A DNA stretch of 64,000 nt, from positions 1,860,001-1,924,000 of the forward strand of contig NZ_CP102099.1 of NCBI RefSeq assembly GCF_024582815.1. The letters run 5' to 3'. The notes below the pieces were generated by a model that worked only from the letters and a program-made list of their open reading frames with translations, made no database searches and was not told the origin of the DNA. Source of the DNA: Acinetobacter colistiniresistens. GTDB taxonomy: Bacteria; Pseudomonadota; Gammaproteobacteria; Pseudomonadales; Moraxellaceae. This document shows positions 54,085 through 63,542 of the stretch, piece after piece (position 1 is the first letter of the stretch; each line of letters opens with the position of its first letter). The position numbers and the translations under genes were made by a program.

Positions 54085-55494
54085 ATGGCGAACAAGGTCC
54101 TTCAACTCATCAAAGAAAGTGGCGCAAAATGGGTCGATTTTCGCTTTACTGATACTAAGGGTAAAGAACAGCACGTAACTTACCCAGCTGATACCATTGA
54201 TGAAGATACATTTGAAGACGGTAAAATGTTTGATGGTTCTTCAATTGCTGGTTGGAAAGGCATTGAAGCTTCTGACATGATCTTACGTCCAGATGCTGAA
54301 ACAGGTTTTCTTGACCCGTTCTTTGCTGAGCCTACAGTTGTTGTAACTTGTGACGTCATCGAGCCTTCAACTGGTCAAGGTTACGAGCGTGACCCACGTT
54401 CGATTGCTCGTCGTGCTGAAGAATATTTAAAATCTACAGGTATCGGTGATACAGCATTCTTTGGTCCAGAACCAGAATTCTTCGTTTTCGACGAAGTAAA
54501 ATGGGACATCGATATGTCTGGCGCGCGCCACACATTGATCGCTGAAGAAGCTGCTTGGTCTACAGGTAAAGACTATGAAGCAGGTAACTCAGGTCACCGT
54601 CCACGTGTTAAAGGTGGTTACTTCCCAGTTCCTCCAGTTGACTCTCATCAAGACATGCGTGCTGAAATGTGTGCACGTATCGAAGACATCATGGGGCCTG
54701 GTCGCGTAGAAGTACATCACCATGAAGTTGCATCTTGCCAATTAGAAATTGGTGTGAGCTTCAATACTTTGGTTCGTAAAGCGGACGAAGTTCAACAGTT
54801 CAAATATGCAGTTTGGAACGTTGCTCACCAATATGGTAAAACAGCAACATTCATGCCTAAGCCAATGGTGGGTGATAACGGTTCTGGTATGCACGTTCAC
54901 ATGTCAATCTCTAAAGATGGCAAGAACTTGTTTGCTGGTGATGAATATGCTGGTTTATCAGAAATGGCATTATTCTTCATCGGTGGTGTAATCAAGCATG
55001 CGCGTGCGTTGAATGCGATTACCAACCCAGGTACAAACTCTTATAAGCGTTTGGTTCCACACTACGAAGCGCCGATTATGCTTGCTTACTCAGCACGTAA
55101 CCGTTCTGCTTCTATCCGTATTCCTTACGTTTCTAGCCCTAAAGGCAAGCGTATCGAAGCACGTTTCCCTGATCCATTAATGAACCCGTACTTAGGTTTT
55201 GCGGCATTGTTGATGGCTGGTCTTGATGGTATCCAAAACAAGATCCACCCAGGTGAAGCTGCTGACAAGAACTTGTATGATCTTCCTCCTGAAGAAGAAG
55301 CAAAAATCCCAACAGTTGCTCACAACTTGGAAATGGCGATTGCTGCACTTGAAGCGGATCATGAGTTCCTGTTGAAAGGTGGTGTATTCACTAAAGAAAT
55401 GCTTGATGCATATATCGAACTTAAAACTGAAGATGTACGTCGTCTTAACACGACAACTCACCCAGTTGAATTTGATATGTACTACAGCCTGTAA
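54085..55494 (+). CDS. glnA: Glutamine synthetase type I
   Basis: The ATG at 54085 has GGAG nine bases upstream and gives 469 residues, the family length. GSI motifs: [49 protein letters not shown], and the adenylylation loop [10 protein letters not shown] with its tyrosine. It makes glutamine from glutamate and ammonia. Sigma-54 and NtrC-like sites lie upstream and a strong terminator follows. Confidence 0.96.
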   Translation: MANKVLQLIKESGAKWVDFRFTDTKGKEQHVTYPADTIDEDTFEDGKMFDGSSIAGWKGIEASDMILRPDAETGFLDPFFAEPTVVVTCDVIEPSTGQGYERDPRSIARRAEEYLKSTGIGDTAFFGPEPEFFVFDEVKWDIDMSGARHTLIAEEAAWSTGKDYEAGNSGHRPRVKGGYFPVPPVDSHQDMRAEMCARIEDIMGPGRVEVHHHEVASCQLEIGVSFNTLVRKADEVQQFKYAVWNVAHQYGKTATFMPKPMVGDNGSGMHVHMSISKDGKNLFAGDEYAGLSEMALFFIGGVIKHARALNAITNPGTNSYKRLVPHYEAPIMLAYSARNRSASIRIPYVSSPKGKRIEARFPDPLMNPYLGFAALLMAGLDGIQNKIHPGEAADKNLYDLPPEEEAKIPTVAHNLEMAIAALEADHEFLLKGGVFTKEMLDAYIELKTEDVRRLNTTTHPVEFDMYYSL

Positions 55495-55507
55495 TATATC
55501 CAATTCC

Positions 55508-55535
55508 AAAAAGCTCGCTTCGGCGAGCTTTTTTT
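55508..55535 (+). terminator. Terminator of glnA
   Basis: AAAAAGCTCGC-TTCG-GCGAGCTTTTTTT, perfect stem with a stable TTCG loop. Confidence 0.93.
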
Positions 55536-55593
55536 ATGTTTTTGATTCAATTGAAAGTCATACGTTTTTCTTAAGAAATTCATGTACACTCAT

Positions 55594-55733
55594 AGGGTCT
55601 GCTGGCACTTCACAGATGCTTGCGACAGAGGACATTTTTTAGATGTTACAAGGCGGGTCGTATGAAATTTAGTGCTTCTAAATGAATACGGGCTAACGTA
55701 GTAACATCAAAAAATGACCCTGTCCCGAAGGGT
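55594..55733 (+). promoter_or_regulatory. Structured leader region upstream of ubiC
   Basis: A long inverted repeat occupies 55633-55716: CATTTTTT-A-GATGTTAC pairs with GTAACATC-AAAAAATG (16 pairs, one bulge), then CGTAT/ATACG and ATTTAG/CTAAAT close a 5-base loop. ACCCT (55717-55721) can pair either with AGGGT upstream (55594-55598) or with AGGGT downstream (55729-55733). No gene is visible in 55536-55837. It may be a regulatory leader or a separate small RNA. Confidence 0.5.
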
Positions 55734-55837
55734 TATGTCTAAAACTTCCCCAAACTTCGTTATGAAACTTGACAAGGGTATCGCCATTGTCTACGTTCCA
55801 TGCCTTGTTTGTGTGGTTTTAGCCTATAACGCAATGC

Positions 55838-56377
55838 ATGGCTGAAGTATCAGCAGACCCTAATGATGTTTTTAGTGAGCCAAGCATGCGAAATTTACGA
55901 CCAAACAGAATTAAGGGACGAGAGATCCCAGCTGAATTGAAAAAATGGTTGTATGCATCAGGCTCTCTCACTCAACAGTTGACTGATTTGGGTGAAGGGG
56001 AGTTTCATGTCGAACGCCTTAAAGAGCATTTCCAGCGACTCACTTTTAATGACAGCCAGTGGATGCAGATGCCGACACATCATATTGCCTGGGTACGTGA
56101 AACCAATTTATATGGCAGTGAAACAGAAGCTTGGGTTAAAGCAAAAAGTATCTTTCCAATTTTAAGCTTACATAAGAAAGCACGGATATTTAGACATATC
56201 CGTAATAAGCCTATTGGCTGGTTTTTATTTCAACGAACGACTCCTGCCTGCGAAAGACGGGTGATTTATCTAGAAGAAGGTTGGACCAGACAAAGTTGTT
56301 ATACTTGGCATGGTTGCAAATTTATTGTGCAAGAAACCTTTCTTCCCGCATTTGAACAGTTTATTCGACAGCATTGA
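55838..56377 (+). CDS. ubiC: Chorismate lyase
   Basis: 179 residues. Family features include WLYASGSLTQQL near the start, WVRETNLYG in the middle and a late EGWTRQSCYTWHGCKFIVQETFLP. It converts chorismate to 4-hydroxybenzoate and pyruvate, the first step of ubiquinone synthesis. ubiA follows by 15 bases. The N-terminus carries a short extension before the conserved part. Confidence 0.9.
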   Translation: MAEVSADPNDVFSEPSMRNLRPNRIKGREIPAELKKWLYASGSLTQQLTDLGEGEFHVERLKEHFQRLTFNDSQWMQMPTHHIAWVRETNLYGSETEAWVKAKSIFPILSLHKKARIFRHIRNKPIGWFLFQRTTPACERRVIYLEEGWTRQSCYTWHGCKFIVQETFLPAFEQFIRQH

Positions 56378-56392
56378 CTCTAAGGATTCATC

Positions 56393-57259
56393 ATGGAAAC
56401 AGTGCAACACACAACATGGCGGCAACGTTTAGAAGCGTATTATTATTTATGCCGCTTTGATAAACCGATTGGTACAGAACTGGTTTTTTGGCCAACCATG
56501 TGGGCGTTATGGATTGCTGCGGGTGGTTTACCACCGTTGCAGATTTTAATCGCCATGGTCTTAGGTACTATTTTTATGCGTGCGGCGGGTTGTGCGATTA
56601 ATGACTTCGCAGATCGCAAAGTAGATGCGCATGTGGAACGAACTAAAACACGTCCATTAGCGACAGGAGTGATTCGTCCACGCGAAGCGGTTTATGTTTT
56701 TTTGGGTTTGGTTGCTGCTAGTGCCTGTACCTTGTTTTTTCTCCCTATTGCGACCTTTTATTGCGCTTTAGCGGGGTTGGTACTGGCGTTTATTTATCCC
56801 TTTATGAAACGATATACTCACTTGCCACAAGTAGTCCTGGGTATGGCATTTTCATGGGGGATTCCAATGTCATTTACGGCAATGGGGAAACCTCTAGATT
56901 TAACCTGTTGGCTTTTATATTTCGGCAATTTGGCATGGACAGTGGCTTATGATACCCAGTATGCAATTACCGATCGCGAATATGATTTGAAGATTGGGGT
57001 GAAATCAACAGCGATTCTGTTTGGTCGTTATGATATCCAGATTATTGGTTTACTACAGATTCTAAGCTTACTACTTATTGGTGGTGCTTTGTATCAGGAA
57101 AATTTATTACTTCCATTTGGATTGGTCGCATTGTTGATGGTTGCGGCAGACTTTGCCTATCAAGCTTTTAAAATCAAAGATCGGGATCCACAACTCTGTT
57201 TTTGGGCATTTCGGCATAATCGTTGGGTCGGACTGATTATTTTTATTGGAATTTTTTAG
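56393..57259 (+). CDS. ubiA: 4-hydroxybenzoate octaprenyltransferase
   Basis: 288 residues, eight or nine membrane helices. The two aspartate-rich sites of UbiA enzymes are present: NDFADRKVDAHVERTKTRPL and DTQYAITDREYDLKIGVKSTA. It joins the polyprenyl tail to 4-hydroxybenzoate in the inner membrane. It follows ubiC in one operon. Confidence 0.95.
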   Translation: METVQHTTWRQRLEAYYYLCRFDKPIGTELVFWPTMWALWIAAGGLPPLQILIAMVLGTIFMRAAGCAINDFADRKVDAHVERTKTRPLATGVIRPREAVYVFLGLVAASACTLFFLPIATFYCALAGLVLAFIYPFMKRYTHLPQVVLGMAFSWGIPMSFTAMGKPLDLTCWLLYFGNLAWTVAYDTQYAITDREYDLKIGVKSTAILFGRYDIQIIGLLQILSLLLIGGALYQENLLLPFGLVALLMVAADFAYQAFKIKDRDPQLCFWAFRHNRWVGLIIFIGIF

Positions 57260-57290
57260 AATTCATATTTTAAATTGACTGAATAGTTGA

Positions 57291-57318
57291 AAAGTGTCCT
57301 ATGCAGGGCACTTTTTTT
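57291..57318 (+). terminator. Terminator of ubiCA
   Basis: AAGTGTCCT-ATGC-AGGGCACTTTTTTT. Confidence 0.8.
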
Positions 57319-57382
57319 GTGCATTAATAATGTGGCATGTAGTTTCATGCTTTAAATAAAACAAGGACTAAAAGGATATTTT

Positions 57383-58720
57383 ATGAAACGGTCTAAAATT
57401 GCATTGGCAATAACATTCTCTATTTCGGCTTTATTTTTAACCGCATGTAATGACAATGACGATAATTATACTGGGGTAGACTCGGATAAAACCTATCTGT
57501 CTGAAGCAGCTTATTCCAAGGATAAGGTAGATAATGCTGCATCAATCAAAATCATGACGTATAACATGGTCAATGTTCAAGGTCGCACTGCCAAAGCCAC
57601 TGCTTTGGTGATGTTCCCTAAAATTGCCCAACCTGAGGATGGTTACCGAGTAGTTGTTTGGGAGCATGGTACCGTTGGTGTAGGGGATAGCTGTGCACCC
57701 AGTAATAATGTAGTGAATCCACGCTTTAGAATTCTTGCGGATAGTTTATTGGCAGCAGGCTATGTGGTGATTGCACCTGATTATGAGGGCCTAGGTACAC
57801 CAGGAATTCATCCATATCTAAACTTGGGCAGTGAGGCGAAGTCTGCGATTGCAGCAGTTAAAGCAGCAAAAGATCATTACGGAACAAAGCTTAATGGACA
57901 GTGGATGTCGATTGGTCAATCGCAAGGTGGTCAGGCTTCTTTAGGCACAGCAGAATATGCAAATGCTGATGTAACTTATAGAGGTGCTGTTGCTGGTGCG
58001 CCAGCATCCAGTCTGGGTAAAATTATTCTAGAAGTTGCACCAACAGCTTTAGCAGACATAGAGGCAAAAGAGATAGCAGCGGGTGTACCTTTAGCAAACC
58101 GTATATCTGTGGATTCCTATGCAACGCTACTTGCCTATGCAGCATTGACAGGAGTTGGTATCAAAGCCTATGAACCACGATTTAATTATCGTGACATTTT
58201 TCAAGAAAGAGCTAAATCCCTCGCTGAGTTTGCAGAAGGTACAACTGGCGAAAATGGACTGTGTTTGGATGATGGAAATGATCCAAGTTTAAGTCTGATT
58301 GAGAAGTTTAAAACGGATATCATTCAATTTATGACGGTTAATCCTGATAAGAAGGTTATGGATTATCCTGGATTAGATACCAATAACTTCAAGAATAATC
58401 AAACTGTTCAGAAGTTCTTGGTGGATAATCAACCTGGAACCAAGCGAATCGATAAGCCTGTATATATTGTTCAAGGAACAGCTGATACAAATGTTCCATT
58501 CCCTGTAACTCAGGGATTAGTTGCTAATTTAAAGGCTCTGGGATCAGCAAGTGTAACACTTGATCCTGTCCTGAATGCAACGCATACACAAGCGATTGTG
58601 TGTAGAAATTTGCAAGTGTATAACTTTGTTCAAGCGCAGATGCCTGCAAAGACCAATATAGTGGTTGATCCGACCAAAATTGATGCTAGTCAAAGCGCGC
58701 AGTGTACTGGTAAATTCTAA
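57383..58720 (+). CDS. Lipoprotein alpha/beta hydrolase (secretory lipase-like)
   Basis: 445 residues. The signal ends in a lipobox (LTAC). The hydrolase domain has WEHGTVGVGDSC, IAPDYEGLGTPG and the nucleophile motif GQSQGGQ. A late Asp/His pair (GTADTNVPF; ATHTQAI) completes a triad. It resembles the secretory lipase (LIP) family. It is probably anchored in the outer membrane and acts on esters outside the cytoplasm. The substrate is unknown. Confidence 0.8.
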   Translation: MKRSKIALAITFSISALFLTACNDNDDNYTGVDSDKTYLSEAAYSKDKVDNAASIKIMTYNMVNVQGRTAKATALVMFPKIAQPEDGYRVVVWEHGTVGVGDSCAPSNNVVNPRFRILADSLLAAGYVVIAPDYEGLGTPGIHPYLNLGSEAKSAIAAVKAAKDHYGTKLNGQWMSIGQSQGGQASLGTAEYANADVTYRGAVAGAPASSLGKIILEVAPTALADIEAKEIAAGVPLANRISVDSYATLLAYAALTGVGIKAYEPRFNYRDIFQERAKSLAEFAEGTTGENGLCLDDGNDPSLSLIEKFKTDIIQFMTVNPDKKVMDYPGLDTNNFKNNQTVQKFLVDNQPGTKRIDKPVYIVQGTADTNVPFPVTQGLVANLKALGSASVTLDPVLNATHTQAIVCRNLQVYNFVQAQMPAKTNIVVDPTKIDASQSAQCTGKF

Positions 58721-58745
58721 TAATTGCTAGAAATAAGCTTTAAGC

Positions 58746-58775
58746 AAAGAGCCTCTTTATAGCGGCTCTTTTTTG
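58746..58775 (+). terminator. Terminator of the lipase-like gene
   Basis: AAGAGCC and GGCTCTTTTTT pair around a short AT-rich loop. Confidence 0.75.
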
Positions 58776-58825
58776 TTATATTGTTACGCATCTTGAAATT
58801 GATGTCGTTTGAGTTTGAAGTACGT

Positions 58826-59032
58826 ATGAGTCAGCAACCTGTTGAAAAAAGATCTGTTCCTTGGTTATTGATGGGGTTGGGATTATTGATTCCAATTTTT
58901 ATTGTGGGGATGGCTTTTCTTGCGGCACGAAGCGATGCACAAACCAAGAAAAAATATGATCAGCAACATGCTGAAATCGCAAAAAAGTTTGAACAACAAA
59001 AACAAGCTGAACCAACCACTCAGGCTGAATAA
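58826..59032 (+). CDS. Small single-span membrane protein, unknown
   Basis: 68 residues from the ATG at 58826. A basic N-terminus (VEKRSVP), one helix (WLLMGLGLLIPIFIVGMAFLA) and a charged, Gln/Lys-rich cytoplasmic or periplasmic tail. No family recognised. It stands alone between a terminator and the convergent DUF2726 gene. Confidence 0.6.
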   Translation: MSQQPVEKRSVPWLLMGLGLLIPIFIVGMAFLAARSDAQTKKKYDQQHAEIAKKFEQQKQAEPTTQAE

Positions 59033-59051
59033 TTCCTCTGAGGACGATTTA

Positions 59052-59492
59052 TTATCGAATATCCATCTGTAACTGTTTTACAGATGGAATTTGTGTATAG
59101 CGCTGTACCAAATAGCCTGCTTCTTGCAGCATCTGATCGCGTTTTTTATCTTCTAACTCTTTTCCGATATGGCTTGGGTCATCTAACTCAATAATCGCCA
59201 GCACTTGCATTTCCTGATCCAAAATCACAAAGTCAGTTACTTTACGATTAAATTTACTGCGGATTTTATAATGATCACTGGTAATCAATGCACTAAAGGC
59301 AACTTGTGCAAGTACGTGGTGTTGTGGAAAGGCTTGTTGTAACCGGATAAACATTCGTGATTCGAATGAAGTAATGACGGGACGAGCGAAGAACTTTTGT
59401 TTTGGAAAGAAAGGGCGTAGGCAGCTAAACAGCAGTAAAGCTGTACTAATGAAGCCTATGGTAAGAAAGAGGAGATGGTTAGATTGAAACAT
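59052..59492 (-). CDS. DUF2726 protein with N-terminal membrane anchor
   Basis: 146 residues from the ATG at 59492; a longer form would start inside the neighbouring tRNA terminator. One N-terminal helix is followed by the DUF2726 domain, a restriction-endonuclease-like fold (VTDFVILDQEMQVLAIIELDDPSH, then KKRDQMLQEAGYLVQRY). It holds a D...E-D pattern in place of the usual E-K. The function is unknown. Confidence 0.75.
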   Translation of the reverse strand: MFQSNHLLFLTIGFISTALLLFSCLRPFFPKQKFFARPVITSFESRMFIRLQQAFPQHHVLAQVAFSALITSDHYKIRSKFNRKVTDFVILDQEMQVLAIIELDDPSHIGKELEDKKRDQMLQEAGYLVQRYTQIPSVKQLQMDIR

Positions 59493-59512
59493 ATGCTTAT
59501 CAAAGGGCGAAT

Positions 59513-59543
59513 AAAAAAACCCACTCAATAGAGTGGGTTTTTT
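59513..59543 (-). terminator. Terminator of tRNA-Asn copy 1
   Basis: On the minus strand AACCCACTC and GAGTGGGTTTTTTT pair around a short loop directly after the tRNA. Confidence 0.8.
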
Positions 59544-59550
59544 AGAATCT

Positions 59551-59626
59551 TGGCTCTCCCACCTGGGCTCGAACCAGGGACCTGCGGATTAACAGTCCGT
59601 CGCTCTACCGACTGAGCTATGGGAGA
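59551..59626 (-). tRNA. tRNA-Asn (GUU), copy 1
   Basis: 76-base minus-strand gene: acceptor TCTCCCA/TGGGAGA, anticodon loop CTGTTAA (GTT), T arm CCTGGTTCGAGCCCAGG, CCA encoded. Identical to the copy at 60202-60277. Confidence 0.95.
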
Positions 59627-59711
59627 ATCTGGAGCGAATTTTAGGGGGTAAATGAAAGTCCGTCAAGTAAAATGAGTATAAATAATAATCGCTTAACTAA
59701 AATATTAGGTA

Positions 59712-60020
59712 TTAACGTGCAACTTGGTTGCATTGCGCCAATTCAGGCGATTGGGCATTCCAGATGGCACCTGCCGAGTTTTTATAATAACTAATCTTAC
59801 CGATACGTAATACTAGGCTTTGACAGGAGTCTAAGGAGAGAGAATTGCCCCAAGGGCCAGACATTGTGCAAACTGCTCCATTACACTTCCACACGACATT
59901 GGGTCCATTCTCAATTGGGACAGTCACAGTACCTTTATAAGAAGAACCTGCATACCAAGTGGTTTGAGTGGCCATTGCTGGGCTGCATAGGAATATCAGA
60001 CAGAATATAAACTTTTTCAT
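59712..60020 (-). CDS. Small secreted protein between two tRNA-Asn genes, unknown
   Basis: 102 residues with a clear signal peptide (FIFCLIFLCSPAMA) and ribosome site AAGGAAA. The mature part of about 85 residues has four cysteines (WKCNGAVC; DSCQS; AQCNQ), likely two disulfides, and a beta-rich pattern. I do not recognise the family. It sits alone, in the same direction as the flanking tRNA genes. Confidence 0.7.
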   Translation of the reverse strand: MKKFIFCLIFLCSPAMATQTTWYAGSSYKGTVTVPIENGPNVVWKCNGAVCTMSGPWGNSLSLDSCQSLVLRIGKISYYKNSAGAIWNAQSPELAQCNQVAR

Positions 60021-60163
60021 TATGTGTTTTCCTTAACATCATCGTTAAATTTTATTTTCTATTAAAAATAGAGAGAAGGATAAAATATATACCATATTCA
60101 ACATGAAAATGAATAAATGAATCGTAGTTATAAAGATGGAAAAGAGTTTTATGCTGATAAAAT

Positions 60164-60194
60164 AAAAAGCCCTGATCAATGATCAGGGCTTTTT
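60164..60194 (-). terminator. Terminator of tRNA-Asn copy 2
   Basis: AAAAAGCCCTGATC and GATCAGGGCTTTTT pair around AAT. Confidence 0.85.
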
Positions 60195-60201
60195 AGAATC
60201 T

Positions 60202-60277
60202 TGGCTCTCCCACCTGGGCTCGAACCAGGGACCTGCGGATTAACAGTCCGTCGCTCTACCGACTGAGCTATGGGAGA
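60202..60277 (-). tRNA. tRNA-Asn (GUU), copy 2
   Basis: Same sequence as copy 1, including several flanking bases on both sides. Anticodon GTT, CCA encoded, own terminator. Confidence 0.95.
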
Positions 60278-60513
60278 ATCTGAGTGCCATTATAGGTGGG
60301 TTTTAAAATTGGTCAAGATAAAAATGTCATGTTTCCTTCATTTTTGCATCGTATGCTTTTTATTTGCACAATTGCGATAAAGTAGCAAAAATAACTTGAA
60401 CTTTGAACGGGCTATTGCTAGATTCGAATGAGAAAGAACGTTTAGATATTCATCTAAACAGTGTGGATTTAACCCTACTTGCCAGCACTAAAATGGCTAA
60501 ACTGGAGGTCGAA

Positions 60514-60945
60514 ATGACTATTCTAAATATTCAGTCTATTTTTTCAAATTTTTCTTTTTATCAACAACACTACCTCGAAATTATTCAAGATCCTGAGCAA
60601 TATTACACGCCTGTTGAACATGCTTTGCTCAATACCTTTCCATTTAAACAGCAGGCCTTGTATCTGGGCGATTTGTTGCAGTTATGGTTTGGCAACAAAT
60701 GGAAAATTCAAACAGCTAAAGACCTCTTGCTACAAAAGAGTGCTGCGAATATTGATGAACAAACACCTTTGTATTTGTTTCAGTTAGGCGGTGAGCTTTT
60801 TTTAGGCGCAAATACTGCGCTTGCTTGGTCTGTGGCAGAGCAAAAGATTGTCTCAGTACAAGTAAAAAGCATTTGGCAATATGCAGTATTTAGCCACTTA
60901 TGTATTCGACCGAAAAAGTTTCATGTGAATAAAGCAATTGCATAG
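60514..60945 (+). CDS. Hypothetical protein, cytoplasmic
   Basis: The ATG at 60514 has a strong GGAGG five bases upstream, giving 143 residues (MTILNIQSIFSNFSFYQQ). The same frame is open back to a TTG at 60403 and includes an ATG at 60493, so a longer form up to 180 residues is possible. Aromatic-rich, no signal peptide or membrane segment. Family not recognised. Confidence 0.6.
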   Translation: MTILNIQSIFSNFSFYQQHYLEIIQDPEQYYTPVEHALLNTFPFKQQALYLGDLLQLWFGNKWKIQTAKDLLLQKSAANIDEQTPLYLFQLGGELFLGANTALAWSVAEQKIVSVQVKSIWQYAVFSHLCIRPKKFHVNKAIA

Positions 60946-60982
60946 GGCTATGGTGAATAGCCCATATCTATCCTTAGAGTTT

Positions 60983-61420
60983 TTATGGGCGAATGATCAT
61001 GCAGGTTGCGGTTGCATGGGCATAAAGCTTGCCATCTGCATCGACAATCTTGCCTTCAGAGATGCCTAAATTTTTACTGATATTAATGATATTGCCTGTT
61101 GCAATTAACTTTTGATTTTTAGGGATAGGCCGACACATTTTAATATTCAGGTCAATTGTGCCATAACCAACGCCTGCTTCTAAAAGTGTATGAACTGCAC
61201 AACCTGTTACTGAGTCGAGTACCGTTGCAGCAAAACCACCGTGTACGCCCCCGAGAGGGTTAAGGTGACGTTGATCTGCCTGTACCTCAAATTTGATATA
61301 GCCCTCAGCAACTTCAACTGGTTGCATGGGAATCGTTTCACTAATACTGGCTGGTGGAATTTGCCCTGCACGCATTGCGGTTAGAAATTCTAGTCCGTTC
61401 ATTTCTTTTGGGTGTTTCAT
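60983..61420 (-). CDS. PaaI-type hotdog thioesterase
   Basis: The ATG at 61420 has AGGA eight bases upstream and gives 145 residues. Hotdog motifs: HLNPLGGVHGGFAATVLDSVTG (HGG with active Asp) and GTIDLNIKMCRPIP. It hydrolyses acyl- or aryl-CoA thioesters. The substrate is unknown. It stands alone. Confidence 0.85.
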   Translation of the reverse strand: MKHPKEMNGLEFLTAMRAGQIPPASISETIPMQPVEVAEGYIKFEVQADQRHLNPLGGVHGGFAATVLDSVTGCAVHTLLEAGVGYGTIDLNIKMCRPIPKNQKLIATGNIINISKNLGISEGKIVDADGKLYAHATATCMIIRP

Positions 61421-61602
61421 CTTTTTTTCCTGAATAGTTCTAAAAAGGAACTTATTCATAACCTAGTCTTTCTATTACAGGCTGTCAATACAGTTCATCG
61501 CTGAAGAGTAAGTTTTACAAATTATTGATTGCGCGATGCTTGCTTTGTTTTATGCTAACGATAATTCATCAATAACAATTTTGAATAACAGGTAAATTTA
61601 TA

Positions 61603-62022
61603 ATGAAAGGACAGTGTGTGTGTGGCGAAACCACATTTGAAGTTGAATTAAGTAATCATGATGTACATGCCTGTCACTGTTCAATCTGTCGTCGACAGAC
61701 CAGTGGTGTGATTATGACCATTGATGTGAAACAGGGCAGCTTAAAATTTTTAAAACAAGACCATCTCTCTGTTTATAATTCATCGGCTTGGGGGGAGCGA
61801 GGTTTCTGTAATGCTTGTGGTACCAATTTATTTTGGCGGACTAAAGATCAGAATTATTGCAATATCAACGCCTTTGCATTGAATGATTCACCGCAAGATT
61901 TGAATCTTGATCTGGAAATCTATATTGACTGCAAACCTGAGTTTTATGCATTCCAGAACTCAACCAAGAAAATGACTGAAGCTGAGGTGGTTGCGCTCTT
62001 TAGTGGTGAATCTGCTGAGTAA
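61603..62022 (+). CDS. GFA-family zinc protein (glutathione-dependent formaldehyde-activating type)
   Basis: 139 residues. The zinc-binding cysteines are in GQCVCGET, CHCSICRRQTSG and FCNACGTNLFW. The family includes S-hydroxymethylglutathione synthase and CENP-V-like proteins; most members are functionally undefined. No formaldehyde-pathway gene is adjacent. Confidence 0.88.
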   Translation: MKGQCVCGETTFEVELSNHDVHACHCSICRRQTSGVIMTIDVKQGSLKFLKQDHLSVYNSSAWGERGFCNACGTNLFWRTKDQNYCNINAFALNDSPQDLNLDLEIYIDCKPEFYAFQNSTKKMTEAEVVALFSGESAE

Positions 62023-62044
62023 GATTCCGACTTTCTATTAGACA

Positions 62045-62079
62045 TAAAAAAGAAGCTTCATAAAGAAGCTTCTTTTTAT
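62045..62079. terminator. Bidirectional terminator between GFA gene and aspC
   Basis: AAAAAGAAGCTTC and GAAGCTTCTTTTTA pair around a 5-base loop. Confidence 0.85.
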
Positions 62080-62090
62080 TGCGGCAAAAA

Positions 62091-63326
62091 TTATTTTGCA
62101 GCTTTTTCTGCTTGGATAGATGCAATTGCGGCATCAACACCTTCAATTGAATCGGCCGCTTTTTTGATACGTGCTAAAGCATCAACTAATACTTCATCAG
62201 CAGTTGCATAAGAGATACGCATAAATCCACCTAAACCAAACGCATCACCCGGAACAACAGCAACACCAGTTTCTTCCAGTAACCATTCAGAGAATTCTGT
62301 GCAAGATTTTAAGCCTTTGGCACGAATTAACGGGCGAATGTTTGCATAAGCATAAAACGCCCCATCAGCAGGTAAGCAAGAGATACCTTTGATGTCATTT
62401 AAGCCATTCACAACTAGATCATGACGGCGTTTGAACGCTTCAATCATTGGTTGTAAAACGTCTTGTGGACCATTCAATGCCGCTTCAGCCGCAACTTGTG
62501 AAATTGAAGTTGGGTTTGAAGTGGATTGAGACTGGATTTTTTTCATGGCGCCAATGATTTTCGCAGGGCCTGCTGCGTAACCAATACGCCAGCCTGTCAT
62601 GGCATAGGCTTTAGAAACACCATTTAATACGATAGTACGGTCATATAAGTCTGGTGCAACTGTCGCGATGTTGTAGAACTCATCTTCCCAACGGATTGGT
62701 TCATACATGTCATCAGATGCAACAAAAACCTGTGGGTGACGGCGTAATACTTCTGCTAAAGCTTCTAATTCAGCTTTGGTATAAATCATACCTGTTGGGT
62801 TAGACGGGCTGTTCAGTACCACTAAACGTGTGTTTGGGGTAATCGCCGCTTCTAATTGTTCAGGTGTAATTTTGAAACGTTGTTCTTCACCACATTTCAC
62901 GATGACTGGTGTACCTTCAGCAATGATCACCATATCTGGATAACTTACCCAGAATGGCGCAGGGATGATCACTTCATCACCTTTGTTTAACAAAGCAAGC
63001 GCTAAGTTAAAGAAGCTTTGTTTACCACCGCAAGACACCAAAATTTGGTTGGCTTGATAATCTAAATTATTATCGCGTTTGAGTTTCGCAATAATTGCTT
63101 TTTTTAAGCTTGGAGTGCCGTCTACCGCTGTATATTTGGTAAAGCCCTTATTAATTGCTTCAATTGCAGCATCTTTGATGTGTTGAGGGGTATCGAAGTC
63201 TGGTTCGCCTGCACCTAAACCAATCACGTTTTTACCCGCAGCTTTAAGCTCAGCAGCTTTGTTGGTAACTGCAAGTGTAGGGGACGGTTTGATAGCATTG
63301 ACACGATCAGAGAGACGTACGTCCAC
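62091..63326 (-). CDS. aspC: Aspartate aminotransferase, class I PLP enzyme
   Basis: 411 residues. The PLP lysine lies in NGVSKAYAMTGWRIGYAAGP. GLGAGEPDFDTPQHIKDA is at the N-terminus, SPSNPTG in the middle, and an arginine for the substrate carboxylate in MRISYA. The sequence resembles the Ib subgroup, with a possible prephenate aminotransferase activity that cannot be judged here. It interconverts aspartate/2-oxoglutarate with oxaloacetate/glutamate. Confidence 0.92.
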   Translation of the reverse strand: MDVRLSDRVNAIKPSPTLAVTNKAAELKAAGKNVIGLGAGEPDFDTPQHIKDAAIEAINKGFTKYTAVDGTPSLKKAIIAKLKRDNNLDYQANQILVSCGGKQSFFNLALALLNKGDEVIIPAPFWVSYPDMVIIAEGTPVIVKCGEEQRFKITPEQLEAAITPNTRLVVLNSPSNPTGMIYTKAELEALAEVLRRHPQVFVASDDMYEPIRWEDEFYNIATVAPDLYDRTIVLNGVSKAYAMTGWRIGYAAGPAKIIGAMKKIQSQSTSNPTSISQVAAEAALNGPQDVLQPMIEAFKRRHDLVVNGLNDIKGISCLPADGAFYAYANIRPLIRAKGLKSCTEFSEWLLEETGVAVVPGDAFGLGGFMRISYATADEVLVDALARIKKAADSIEGVDAAIASIQAEKAAK

Positions 63327-63542
63327 GGCATTATTCCTTCTTATGGGATTAAAAAATAAAAAAAGCAGGTTATCTTAGCTTAAATAGACTTCTTTGTGGC
63401 CGAAACTTGCCTGAATCGCATAAAAAGTTACTAAATTTTAGGCTCTAGAATCATTCTGTTTTTTTACATATTTTATTTTTATCAAAAGCACAAAAATCTA
63501 TTACAATATGTGGTTAGAAATCTAGATTTCGAGAGAATTTCA

